Source: Bacteroidales bacterium
GTDB taxonomy: Bacteria > Bacteroidota > Bacteroidia > Bacteroidales > UBA10428
Assembly: GCA_016931575.1 (NCBI GenBank)
Contig: JAFGEO010000034.1
Span: 1-64,000 of the forward strand
Length of the DNA: 64,000 nt
Direction of reading: 5' to 3'
Shown here: positions 52,741-61,733 of the stretch, in pieces
Layout: each line of letters starts with the position of its first letter
Position numbering within the stretch: the stretch's first letter is position 1
Position numbers and translations under genes: made by a program
Notes under the pieces: model-generated
What the model was told of the DNA's origin: nothing
The model's database searches: none
What the model saw: the letters and a program-made list of their open reading frames with translations, nothing else

Positions 52741-53001
52741 ATGATGAAAGTATGGATTCCTGGCCAGGCAGAAATAAGTGCCACCGAATCATGGGGGATA
52801 TGGAGCAAAGAGGTCTCCGAGTTCCCGTGGTTCTATTCCGACAGAGAAACCTGCTATATCCTGGAAGGTGAAGCAGAAGCGTTTGACAAGAAGGGCAATC
52901 ATATAAAATTTAAGGCGGGTGATATGGTGATGTTCGAAGAAGGGCTGGAATGTACCTGGAAAATAACAAGAGCTATCCGAAAAAGGTACAAATTCGGTTG
53001 A
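52741..53001 (+). CDS. Small cupin (DUF861 / EutQ-like)
   Basis: This 86-residue single-domain cupin shows WSKEVSEFPWFYSDRETCYI, then LEGEAEAFDKKGNHIKFKAG and GDMVMFEEGLECTWKI, the DUF861 pattern. The family consists of small sugar- or metal-binding β-barrels of mostly unknown role. The histidines of metal-binding cupins are largely absent, so it may not bind metal. Starts at 52741 and 52744 are equivalent. It ends 2 bp before the convergent Memo-AMMECR1 gene. Confidence 0.85.
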   Translation: MMKVWIPGQAEISATESWGIWSKEVSEFPWFYSDRETCYILEGEAEAFDKKGNHIKFKAGDMVMFEEGLECTWKITRAIRKRYKFG

Positions 53002-53003
53002 GA

Positions 53004-54467
53004 TCAGTCTTCCCTGTCTGAAAACACCAGGGCCTCATAGGTAAATATTTCTGCATCACGCCAACCATCTCTGCCAAGCCCCGCTTTCCGCTCCGAACAC
53101 TCCTGCAGAAGTTGTTCGGCACTCCACCCGGTTTTTGTAGCCACCTGGGGCAAAAAAGTGCCTGAATTAAAACCTTTCCGAATTAAAATACCATGCTTCC
53201 CCGGGATTATTTCTTCAGTCGAAGTAATTTTTCTGAGTGGTGAAAGTACTGATATTTCTATTTGCACGCTATCAAGCTCCCGGGTGCCGATTGACCGGAA
53301 CCTCGAATCCTGCGTAGCAGAGGCTGCGGCCATTTTCCGGATAGTATCGTACAAAGGATCCTCTGAAACGATCCTTCCGATACATCCCCTTAGTTCATCC
53401 TGAACATAGACGCTAACAAAAGCTCCTTGTTTTCCTGACAGAGTGTCTGCGGGCTGTATTACTTTCGAACCGGGTACATCCCCGCCTCGAACAGCTTCGC
53501 GGATCGCTTCGTGGGCCAGGTCCAGCAGCTCTTGCTTTTCTTCATCGCTCAGTGAATATTCCTTATGCTGCTCTTTTTGCTTTCGAACCACTGCGACCGA
53601 TTGGTATCCTACAACATGAGACTTATCACCATAAATAGGAATATCCCCGGAATTTTGATACAAAACCGGCTGGTAAGCAATATTTTCCAGGTTCCGGGTT
53701 ATATTCAACAGCACCAGCGCAGATGTCCATCCACACATACTGGTCGCCAGGTCTGAATATTGCCTGCGCTCAGAAGTCTTGATATATTCATAAAATAATT
53801 CCGGATCATTTGTGCACAGGGCCTCAGTCGTAGCCTGATCAATCTTCAAGGCTTCATTGTAAAGAGGATAATGGGAAAGGTCCGTGCTGATGATAAACAA
53901 GTTCTGCCTATCCGCGAAAAAAGGCGCAAGCCCCTCGGCAATCTTTCCGGGAAGATCTTTGGACTGACTCCCGATTATGACTGGCACAATTTTAAACGGT
54001 TCAGACATCACGTACTGCAAAAAGGGTAACTGCACTTCCAGACTATGCTCCTTTTTATGGGCTTCCGGGAAAAAACCAAATACATCGCTGTTTTCCAGTA
54101 AGCGGCCGGCAATTTCCACATCAACCGGAACCTCTCCCAGGGGGGTCACATAACTTCCGCTGTAATAAATTGAGGCTTTCTCAAATAAAGCATGGTGACT
54201 GGAACCGATCAGGAAAACGGTTTTCCGGGGACTTTTCCTTAACAGGTTGTAGGCTGATGCAGCAACGTTCCCGGAGAAAACATAGCCGGCATGAGGAACT
54301 ACAATTGCCCGGATATCCTCCCCTTCGGAGGAAATATATGTGTGCATCCTTGCCGAAACCTTTAAATATTCGGAGATTTCAGCATTCAACTCTGTTGCAG
54401 ATGAAGGATAAAACCTTCCGGAAACCACTGCAGTGCGGGCCGGTAATGGTTCATATGAAGAAATCAT
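53004..54467 (-). CDS. Fused Memo (AmmeMemoRadiSam B) and AMMECR1 (A) protein
   Basis: This 487-residue protein joins a Memo domain (about 8-285) to an AMMECR1 domain (about 305-485). The Memo part has VVPHAGYVFSG (His59), GSSHHALF (His91), STDLSHYP and SMCGW (Cys245), in line with the metal-binding site of the family. The AMMECR1 part has the hallmark LRGCIGRI followed by SATQDSRFRSI. The third member of the AmmeMemoRadiSam set, a radical SAM enzyme, is not in the window. The set is widely conserved but its reaction is still not settled. The protein has no signal peptide and should be cytoplasmic. Confidence 0.93.
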   Translation of the reverse strand: MISSYEPLPARTAVVSGRFYPSSATELNAEISEYLKVSARMHTYISSEGEDIRAIVVPHAGYVFSGNVAASAYNLLRKSPRKTVFLIGSSHHALFEKASIYYSGSYVTPLGEVPVDVEIAGRLLENSDVFGFFPEAHKKEHSLEVQLPFLQYVMSEPFKIVPVIIGSQSKDLPGKIAEGLAPFFADRQNLFIISTDLSHYPLYNEALKIDQATTEALCTNDPELFYEYIKTSERRQYSDLATSMCGWTSALVLLNITRNLENIAYQPVLYQNSGDIPIYGDKSHVVGYQSVAVVRKQKEQHKEYSLSDEEKQELLDLAHEAIREAVRGGDVPGSKVIQPADTLSGKQGAFVSVYVQDELRGCIGRIVSEDPLYDTIRKMAAASATQDSRFRSIGTRELDSVQIEISVLSPLRKITSTEEIIPGKHGILIRKGFNSGTFLPQVATKTGWSAEQLLQECSERKAGLGRDGWRDAEIFTYEALVFSDRED

Positions 54468-54711
54468 GGTTCAGCTATTCAGGACAAAATGATACCATAT
54501 TATTAATCAAAGTTATGCATAAATGCACCTTTTGTCAATGGAAAGCAGCTGAATTTGCAGAAGGCTGGTACGTGTTCGTATCCGGAATGTTGTCTTTCTG
54601 ATAGTCGGAAAAGAATAAGAAAAAGTGTATGTTTATCCCGACTGATTTTAGCTAAAAAACAACCTGACTTTAATAACTCCAACTCCTGATAATCCAATCC
54701 ATCAAGCCATC

Positions 54712-57700
54712 ATGAAGAGACTAATTACCTTTCTGTTCCTGCTGACACTGGTTGTTACCGGCAGGGCTCAACTGCTTATCAACGAATTTATGGCTTCCAA
54801 TTCCAGCTCCTTTTCAGACGATGCCGGGGAATATGACGACTGGATTGAAATCTATAATAACAGCGACCAGAGCCTTTCGCTGGAAGGATATTACCTGACA
54901 GACAATTTTACAAGTCCTGACAAGTTTGAGTTCCCGGGATCATTAAGCATCCCCGCTCACGGATTCCTGATCATCTTTGCAGATGAAGATGGCAGTCAGG
55001 GGGACCTGCATGCCAACTTCAAACTGGATAAGGAAAATGAACAAATTGCCATTACCCGTATCCTGCCGGGAGATACCCTGTTTGTCGATTCCCTAAGCTA
55101 TCATGAACAGCTTACAGATATTTCCTGCGGAAGATTCCCGGATGGTGAAGCTACCCTCGAATACTTTTCTCATCCTACGCCCGGCGAAGCCAATATTTCA
55201 GACTATGTTGAGGGCATTGCACCTGCTCCGGACTTCAGTATTCCCGGAGGCTTCTTCTCAAACCCTCAAACCCTTGAACTTAGTTCCGGCCTTCCGGGTG
55301 CTGAGATACGTTATACCCTCGATGGAAGTATCCCCACTGAAGACGATTATTTATATACCGCACCCATCACCCTTGACAGTACAAGCGTAGTGAAAGCCAT
55401 AGTTTTTGCTGATAATTACTGGCCTGGACCGATCCTTACCCACACCTATTTTATCGATGAACTTTTCGTTGCCCTTGACCCTTCAGACCGAATGTACATC
55501 ATTTCGGTCTCCACAGAACCGGATCTCCTGTGGGATGAAACTGCAGGGCTCCTGCACGATCGAAATGAGTTTAACACCTGGGAATACAAAGCAAATGTGG
55601 AACTATTTGATCCGGATGGCAATCAGGTAATTAATCAGAATGCCGGCATACGACTATTTGGTAACAGTACACGCCGGATGGACCAGAAATCAATCGCATT
55701 GGTCGCCAGGAACGAATATGGCAGCAATCGCTTTGCCTACCCCTTATTTCATGACCGACCTTTTGAAGAATATAAGTCATTTGTTTTGAGGAATACCGGC
55801 AATGACTGGTCATCGACCTACATGAGAGATGCACTTTGCCAGGAGCTGGTACGGAACAACATGGATATTGATGCCCAGTCAAATACACAGACCGTTCTCT
55901 ATTTGAACGGACAGTTCTATGGGATCAGCGATATGAAAGAAAAAATCAATGAACACTACCTGGAGGCCCATTATAACATTGATCCGGATGAGTTAACTAT
56001 GTTGGTTGATTATGGTCAGTCCGTTATCGGAGAAACTGATGAATACCTAAAATTCAACGGATTTGTGGCAAATAATGACTTCAGTGATGAACGTCTTTAT
56101 TCCCAGCTCCAGTCTCAAATGCAGCTGACTGAATACCGCAACCTGTATATTGCGCAGATCTATTTCGCCAACATTGACATGTTCCTCAATCAGAAATACT
56201 GGAAGGAACCCCGGAACCAAAGCCGTTGGCGCTGGATCCTCTATGACACGGAAATCAGCTTTGGACAGGGTGATTATTATACCTATACCAACGATTACGG
56301 AACCCTCCCCTGGGATAATAGCTTCAATTTTGCTACCACGGGTGGGAATGCAGCCAATTGGCCATTTCTTCGTCCCTGGTCAACTGAAAAGATTGTTTCC
56401 CTACTTGAAAATCCTGATTTCCGGAATGATTATATTCAGACATTTGCCGTGCATCTGAATACCACCTTTAAACCTTCACGTGTTAAACAAGTGATCGACA
56501 GCCTGGCACACAAACTACGCCTCGAAATGCCTGATCAGATAAAGGCATACGGGGGGCATACGGTAGATTTTAATCCGTATGGGACGCATTTCGGGACCAT
56601 GGAGGAATGGGAAGGACACCTGGATACGCTCTACCTGTTTGCTGAGCAGCGGCCTGAATACCTGAGGACTTTCATCCAGGACCGCTTCAGCGTAGAGGGA
56701 ACCTATGAGCTTGTCCCTACCATGGAAAATGATGCCTGTGGAAAAATCCTGATCCAGGAACTGGATGTCCCTCTTGATTCTGCCGGTATATATTTTGACA
56801 GTGTCCCGCTGAGGGTTAAGGTAGTCCCCAATCCAGGCTATCGTTTCATAAAATGGAAAGGCGTGGAAATACCGGATTCCCTCTCTCCCTCGGTGAGTCT
56901 TATGCTAACTGAAAATACTGTCCTTCAGGCCATCTTTGAACCCGAGGAAGATATTCTGATCACCGAGATTTTCTATAATCCGGCATCAGATCCGGCACTT
57001 GCATTTGTAGAAGTATTCAATCCCAAACACAGTACAGATATTGATCTGGGCGGATACTCCTTTGATGGTGATATTCAGTTTACCTTCCCGACCGGGAGCC
57101 TCCTGAAGCCAGGGAGTTACCTGGTTATTGCCGCCAACCCGACCCGCTTCAGCCCCGGTATCGAAGTCTGGCAGTGGAGCAGCGGAAGCTTGAGCGATAC
57201 TGCAGGAACCATACTTCTCAAGGATGATCTGGGAAGCCTTGTGGATTCGGTCCACTACAAAAATTCTCCTCCATGGCCGGGAACTTCGGGCGATTATTCT
57301 ATCGAACTGAAAGATTTCTTCCTGGATAATAACGATGGTTCCAACTGGCAAACCGGGATCTTTACCCAGGGATCAGCCGGCGCCCCGCTACCGGATCAGC
57401 ATATTTCAAACTTGATTATCAATGAGTTCCTTTCTTTTAATGAAAATGCTGTGTTCGACGAGTTCAATGAATTCAACGATTGGATCGAGCTGCTGAATAC
57501 AGGAACCGAACCGGTAAATATTGGTGGCCTTTTCATTACGAATAACCTGGATACACCTGCCATGTACCAGATTCCAAACACTGATCCACTGACAACCAAC
57601 CTTCAGCCGGGAGAATATAAACTCTTATGGGCCGACCGTAAACCGGAACAAGGTGCACTTCATCTGGGCTTCAACCTGAATAAGGGGGGGTGCGAAGTCG

Positions 57701-58389
57701 GGATTAGTGCCGATGGAAGGACATTCATTGACAACTCCGACTCGGTTAGCATGCTCAATGCTGATTTATCCTTTGGAAGGTATCCGGATGCTTCGGGAAG
57801 CTGGCAGTACTTCGATGCCCCAACACCGGCAAAATTAAACTCGCTCCCTCCCGTGTTCCTGTACGAACCTCAGCGCTTTGTCGAGAAAAAAACCGACTAC
57901 CTGTATGAGATCGAAGTCTCGGATCCGGATGATGACAACCTGATAATCGGTGTCTATGTCCGCCCTAATTGGCTATACTATCTAAGCAACGAAAATCCTC
58001 CTGTCCTCTCGGGCAGGTCTCCTACGGGAAGTTTCAACCCTGTCTCCGTGGGGATCTTTGTGACCGACGGATATTCGAAACCTGTCGATCAGCTTTGGCA
58101 GATCACTCAGCTAAAACCTGATCGGTTTGAAAGCCTGACACAGGGTGAAGCTGAAGTATATCCCAATCCGACCGATGGTATGGTCCATGTAATTGCAAAG
58201 ACAGAGGACGATTTTGTGAAACTCAGCATTTACTCGATGGCCGGTGAAATGCTGTGGCAAAGCGTGGCATCTGCCCACTCTGGATATATCGATGAGGAAC
58301 TGGATCTTACAGGATTCGAAAAAGGGCTTTACTTCCTGACTATACAACTGGAGGACCAGCTGATCACCCGGAAGATAATCCACTTATAG
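54712..58389 (+). CDS. CotH-kinase/lamin-tail surface protein with T9SS sorting domain
   Basis: This 1225-residue exported protein has a signal peptide (1-19) and a first lamin-tail domain (about 20-140, LLINEFMASNSSSFSDD). A chitobiase-C-terminal-like domain (about 170-250, IRYTLDGSIPTEDDYLYTAP) precedes a CotH protein-kinase-like domain (about 290-600, RLFGNSTRRMDQKSIAL, FYGISDMKEKINE, WILYDTEISFG). Two more lamin-tail domains follow (about 745-860 and 900-1030), then an Ig-like domain (about 1045-1130) and a type A T9SS C-terminal domain (EVYPNPTDGMVHVI ... FEKGLYFLTIQL). CotH kinases phosphorylate surface proteins in spores; its role in Bacteroidota is unknown. Upstream is a 244-bp gap divergent from the Memo gene. 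Confidence 0.9.
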   Translation: MKRLITFLFLLTLVVTGRAQLLINEFMASNSSSFSDDAGEYDDWIEIYNNSDQSLSLEGYYLTDNFTSPDKFEFPGSLSIPAHGFLIIFADEDGSQGDLHANFKLDKENEQIAITRILPGDTLFVDSLSYHEQLTDISCGRFPDGEATLEYFSHPTPGEANISDYVEGIAPAPDFSIPGGFFSNPQTLELSSGLPGAEIRYTLDGSIPTEDDYLYTAPITLDSTSVVKAIVFADNYWPGPILTHTYFIDELFVALDPSDRMYIISVSTEPDLLWDETAGLLHDRNEFNTWEYKANVELFDPDGNQVINQNAGIRLFGNSTRRMDQKSIALVARNEYGSNRFAYPLFHDRPFEEYKSFVLRNTGNDWSSTYMRDALCQELVRNNMDIDAQSNTQTVLYLNGQFYGISDMKEKINEHYLEAHYNIDPDELTMLVDYGQSVIGETDEYLKFNGFVANNDFSDERLYSQLQSQMQLTEYRNLYIAQIYFANIDMFLNQKYWKEPRNQSRWRWILYDTEISFGQGDYYTYTNDYGTLPWDNSFNFATTGGNAANWPFLRPWSTEKIVSLLENPDFRNDYIQTFAVHLNTTFKPSRVKQVIDSLAHKLRLEMPDQIKAYGGHTVDFNPYGTHFGTMEEWEGHLDTLYLFAEQRPEYLRTFIQDRFSVEGTYELVPTMENDACGKILIQELDVPLDSAGIYFDSVPLRVKVVPNPGYRFIKWKGVEIPDSLSPSVSLMLTENTVLQAIFEPEEDILITEIFYNPASDPALAFVEVFNPKHSTDIDLGGYSFDGDIQFTFPTGSLLKPGSYLVIAANPTRFSPGIEVWQWSSGSLSDTAGTILLKDDLGSLVDSVHYKNSPPWPGTSGDYSIELKDFFLDNNDGSNWQTGIFTQGSAGAPLPDQHISNLIINEFLSFNENAVFDEFNEFNDWIELLNTGTEPVNIGGLFITNNLDTPAMYQIPNTDPLTTNLQPGEYKLLWADRKPEQGALHLGFNLNKGGCEVGISADGRTFIDNSDSVSMLNADLSFGRYPDASGSWQYFDAPTPAKLNSLPPVFLYEPQRFVEKKTDYLYEIEVSDPDDDNLIIGVYVRPNWLYYLSNENPPVLSGRSPTGSFNPVSVGIFVTDGYSKPVDQLWQITQLKPDRFESLTQGEAEVYPNPTDGMVHVIAKTEDDFVKLSIYSMAGEMLWQSVASAHSGYIDEELDLTGFEKGLYFLTIQLEDQLITRKIIHL

Positions 58390-58398
58390 AAGAAGCTC

Positions 58399-59529
58399 TT
58401 ATACGCGGTCACCCAGGCATGTCCCGACATTCCTGGCGGACTCGATCCAGGGATGGTCCAGTGGAACGGCCTTTCTCTTGCCAACGACCTCGTCCAGGGG
58501 CAATGCCTCGACACCATCGCCGCGGGCGGCAACCATAATACCATACCGTTCCTCCTCAAGATAGCGTGCACAGGCTGATCCCAGCCGGGTGGCCAATAAT
58601 CGGTCTGAAGCCGATGGAATGCCCCCACGCTGTAAGTGTCCAAGGATAGTTACCCTGGCCTCTACACGGGTCAGCTGCTCGAGCTCCCTGGCAAGCTGCA
58701 TGGTGTTGCCAATAACAAGGCTCTTATATTCTTTCAGTTCTGCGCTGATCTGCTTTTTCTTCTCCGGATCCTCGGCTGCTTTTTCCTTACGCCGGCTCAG
58801 GATTTCAATCTTCTGGGCAGACTCACTGGAAATAGCTCCTTCGGCAACGGCAACAATGCTAAAATGTTTTCCGGTCCGCTCCCTTTCCAGGATAGACTCA
58901 GCCACCGCTTCGATATCATACGGAATTTCAGGGATCAGAATAACGTCTGCTCCCCCCGACACCCCGGCGCCCAAGGCAAGCCAGCCGGTGTTGTGCCCCA
59001 TGATCTCGACAATGATGATCCGGTGGTGACTGTAGGCTGTGCTATGCAAACGGTCAATTGCCTCCACGGCAATCCCCAGAGCCGTATCGAAACCGAAGGT
59101 TACATCCGTACCATAAACATCATTATCGATGGTCTTCGGCAGTGTAACGACGTTCAGGCCGCTGTTCATCAGCTGGAAAGCATTCTTCTGTGTACCCCCG
59201 CCTCCAATACATACCAGAGCATCCAAATGATGCCTGTGGTAATTTTCGACTATGACGTCAGTCATATCCATTTTCTTACCACCAACCTGCATCTTGTGCG
59301 GTTTATCCCTGCTGGTACCGAGTATGGTGCCACCTATGGTCAGGATACCCGAAAGGGTAGTTCCACTCATCCGTATCGACCGGTTTTCCATCAGCCCCCT
59401 GAAACCATCCATAAACCCCGTGACCTGCATGCCGTACCTTCCCAGCGCTGTCTTTCCTATACCTCGAATTGCAGCATTGAGTCCCGGGCTATCGCCCCCG
59501 GCTGTTAAAATCCCTATATGTTTTCCCAT
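58399..59529 (-). CDS. pfkA: 6-phosphofructokinase (GGGGT/PKTIDND variant)
   Basis: This 376-residue enzyme phosphorylates fructose 6-phosphate in glycolysis. The PFK signatures are [17 protein letters not shown] (7-23), [11 protein letters not shown] (107-117), LPKTIDND (130-137, catalytic Asp) and [16 protein letters not shown]. The phosphate-donor determinants are mixed: Gly112 is at the position that is Gly in ATP enzymes, but Lys132 is at the position that is Lys in pyrophosphate enzymes. The Mg-binding Asp of the E. coli GGDGS loop is Gly111. So I cannot assign ATP or PPi with certainty. The gene is convergent with the CotH gene, 9 bp away. Confidence 0.93.
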   Translation of the reverse strand: MGKHIGILTAGGDSPGLNAAIRGIGKTALGRYGMQVTGFMDGFRGLMENRSIRMSGTTLSGILTIGGTILGTSRDKPHKMQVGGKKMDMTDVIVENYHRHHLDALVCIGGGGTQKNAFQLMNSGLNVVTLPKTIDNDVYGTDVTFGFDTALGIAVEAIDRLHSTAYSHHRIIIVEIMGHNTGWLALGAGVSGGADVILIPEIPYDIEAVAESILERERTGKHFSIVAVAEGAISSESAQKIEILSRRKEKAAEDPEKKKQISAELKEYKSLVIGNTMQLARELEQLTRVEARVTILGHLQRGGIPSASDRLLATRLGSACARYLEEERYGIMVAARGDGVEALPLDEVVGKRKAVPLDHPWIESARNVGTCLGDRV

Positions 59530-59670
59530 TCAATTTACGGTTTCTTACTTCAATTTACAACTTTGCTGTAAACCCACATCTTCACTGGAATGTTGGTATT
59601 ATCAGCCGGTAGATTTTTTCCTCCTGATTCCTGTGCATGCATTCCAGGCATAAGCTTGTAACAACAGGAA

Positions 59671-60801
59671 TTATCGGTTTTCCATTAACATATTTCGCAA
59701 ATAATATACTGTGTCGTCCTTCCAGGTCTTGCCACAGATATCAATATCCCCGTCACCATCCACATCAGCCGCAACTGCATCCGTGTTTTCAGTTTTGAAA
59801 AGTATTTCATGGGCTTCCCATTTTACGCCGGTACCTTCAACATTCTCGTAGATGAAGGATCGTTTATACAGCTCACTGGTCATGGGACCTCCCCCTGTGA
59901 AAACATCCAGATCGCCATCGTTATCAAAGTCAGCAACGCACAAAGAATGCATATCCTGTTCGGTTTCAGTAGCAATCGGGTGCATATACCAGTTTAGGCC
60001 TTTTGAATCTTTATTTTCCTGCCAAACAAGGCGGCTTTCCGGATTATTGGCTTCACACATCACAACATCCATATCCCCGTCTTCATCCATATCTGCAACA
60101 AAAATTCGGGCGGATCGGGCAAACGCACCCAGGTAATCCACATAAGCAAGGGTTCTGTGCTCCTTCCACTTCTTTCCTGTACCATCCACATTTTCGTACC
60201 AGGTATCGCTTCGAACAATATCCATGTCGCCATCCAAATCTATATCTCCTAGTCCATTTGGTGAAATGCCCCCCGGCACACCATCGTCAAGTTTGATCTT
60301 TTTCCACTTTTTATCAGGCTTATCCCCAACAAAATATACATACAAACCATCCTGCAGACTAAGTGATACAAGCTCTTCAACCCCGTCATTATCAAAATCA
60401 CAGGACAGGTTATCGTACGCATAGATACCTCCATTTTCAAAGCGTTCCCAGGTGTCATGCTTACTTCCCGGGTTTTTATACCAGCTTCCGCCTGAAATTT
60501 GGTCCTCCAGACCGTCTCCATCAACATCCATGGTAGTGCCACCCCGATCGGTCAGGGCATCATCTCCCAGGAAATGCATCTCCCACTGATCGGCATCCTT
60601 ATATTCGAACCACCAGATGGTACTTCCACTGGCTCCCAGAATCAGGTCAAGGTCTTTATCGCCATCCAGATCGATGAGTGAAGATTGCCCTAAAAACATC
60701 TGATCGGTATGACCTATCTCATAATATCTGAATTCGGGGAATTGCGCCCACAGGATTGGGCTAAAAAGTAAAATAGCTATAAATGAAGTCAGGTATCTCA
60801 T
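59671..60801 (-). CDS. Exported FG-GAP/VCBS β-propeller protein
   Basis: From ATG 60801 the protein has 376 residues with a signal peptide (MRYLTSFIAILLFSPILWAQ); an ATG at 60846 in frame would only add residues ahead of it. Seven repeats carry the calcium-loop motif DxDxDGDxD: DLDGDKDLDLILGA, DVDGDGLEDQ, DFDNDGVEEL, DIDLDGDMDIV, DMDEDGDMDVV, DFDNDGDLDVF and DVDGDGDIDIC. This is a seven-bladed FG-GAP propeller, as in many surface-binding and polysaccharide-related proteins. No catalytic domain or T9SS tail is present. Its ligand is unknown. The 141-bp gap to the PFK gene holds no clear feature. Confidence 0.88.
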   Translation of the reverse strand: MRYLTSFIAILLFSPILWAQFPEFRYYEIGHTDQMFLGQSSLIDLDGDKDLDLILGASGSTIWWFEYKDADQWEMHFLGDDALTDRGGTTMDVDGDGLEDQISGGSWYKNPGSKHDTWERFENGGIYAYDNLSCDFDNDGVEELVSLSLQDGLYVYFVGDKPDKKWKKIKLDDGVPGGISPNGLGDIDLDGDMDIVRSDTWYENVDGTGKKWKEHRTLAYVDYLGAFARSARIFVADMDEDGDMDVVMCEANNPESRLVWQENKDSKGLNWYMHPIATETEQDMHSLCVADFDNDGDLDVFTGGGPMTSELYKRSFIYENVEGTGVKWEAHEILFKTENTDAVAADVDGDGDIDICGKTWKDDTVYYLRNMLMENR

Positions 60802-60904
60802 TGCTTGAGGTATTAAAAATGATCTTGAAATTATTGTATCCGGCATCCCATCTGTGAAATGTTGTATGGATTCCTTCTACGGGAATTCAGTAATCATGTT
60901 ACGT

Positions 60905-61660
60905 CTAATCCAGCACTTCAAAATCCCACTCGGCAGGATCATACCCTGCCTCAATCCGCTTTTCGAGTTCATCCTCCACGGAAGGAAATAAATCGATGCC
61001 GACTTCTGATTCCACCTCATCAACCGAGACAGCAAAAGACTGCATAGTACCGGAAGATTTGCTGCTTATGAAAATAAAACCAATCGCTTTTTGATTTTTA
61101 GCATCATAGACCACTTTATAATAGCGTTTTGGTATGCTTACCAGGTTTTCACCAATAGTGGTAAAAGGAGCATCGGCCAGAATGGGCCCGCAGACCACAT
61201 GCAGCCCATCTGAATCAGCAGACCAAAGGCGGATCATCTCTTCCGCCTTTAGCCATACGTGGTTATAGAAAGCCAGTTTCATCGGGGTGATGTTGGTCAT
61301 GTAGAAAGACTCAGGGATGGCTTCAGGCAATTGCTGCAGATCAAGGTAATTAACAAACTGGGCCATCAGGTAACCTCCATCCTTATAATCCTTTTTATCA
61401 GCGGAGCGGGTGATGATCTTAGGATCATCAACGAACTTCATTTTCACTTTCATTTCCCTGTCAACCTGAGCCTTGGTAACCTGATAGGCAACCCACGATG
61501 GCTGAACATAACTTGAATTATAGGATAGTGTAAATCCTTTGTGATGAATAACCTGCTCCCGACTCATTTCGGATGGTAACAACAAATCACTTTCCTGTCC
61601 CCTAAGAGTAAGAGTCGTGCAAAGCAAGGCTAAAAAGAGCGCATTTTTCATAGTGTTCAC
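60905..61660 (-). CDS. DNA/RNA non-specific endonuclease (NUC) family protein with altered active site
   Basis: This 251-residue exported protein has a signal peptide (about 1-21) and the whole NUC fold: HHKGFTLSYNSSYVQPSWVAYQ, ESFYMTNITPMKLAFYNHVW, VVCGPILADAP, IPKRYYKVVYD and VSVDEVESEVGIDLFP. In place of the catalytic DRGH motif it reads DGGY (94-97), so the general-base His is Tyr97, and the metal-binding Asn of the NxxxW segment is Tyr132. Both changes should abolish the usual nuclease chemistry. I therefore call it a probable pseudoenzyme of the family. It lies 58 bp before the FG-GAP gene on the same strand. Starts at 61660 and 61651 are both possible. Confidence 0.87.
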   Translation of the reverse strand: MNTMKNALFLALLCTTLTLRGQESDLLLPSEMSREQVIHHKGFTLSYNSSYVQPSWVAYQVTKAQVDREMKVKMKFVDDPKIITRSADKKDYKDGGYLMAQFVNYLDLQQLPEAIPESFYMTNITPMKLAFYNHVWLKAEEMIRLWSADSDGLHVVCGPILADAPFTTIGENLVSIPKRYYKVVYDAKNQKAIGFIFISSKSSGTMQSFAVSVDEVESEVGIDLFPSVEDELEKRIEAGYDPAEWDFEVLD

Positions 61661-61733
61661 AATTCTAAATGATTCCTATTTTTAAAGATAGAAAACACTA
61701 GGCTGAATACAAAGAAATACAGAGTGAATGTTA

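Noticed and set aside
54503-54697. A 64-residue minus-strand frame in the Memo-CotH gap
   Set aside because: No recognisable features; the region is more likely a divergent promoter area.
57684-57700. GGGGTGCGAAGTCG resembling the REP-like core
   Set aside because: It is inside the CotH protein gene, without a matching inverted arm.
58636-59508. A 290-residue plus-strand frame
   Set aside because: It lies wholly antisense to the phosphofructokinase gene, whose motifs are clear.
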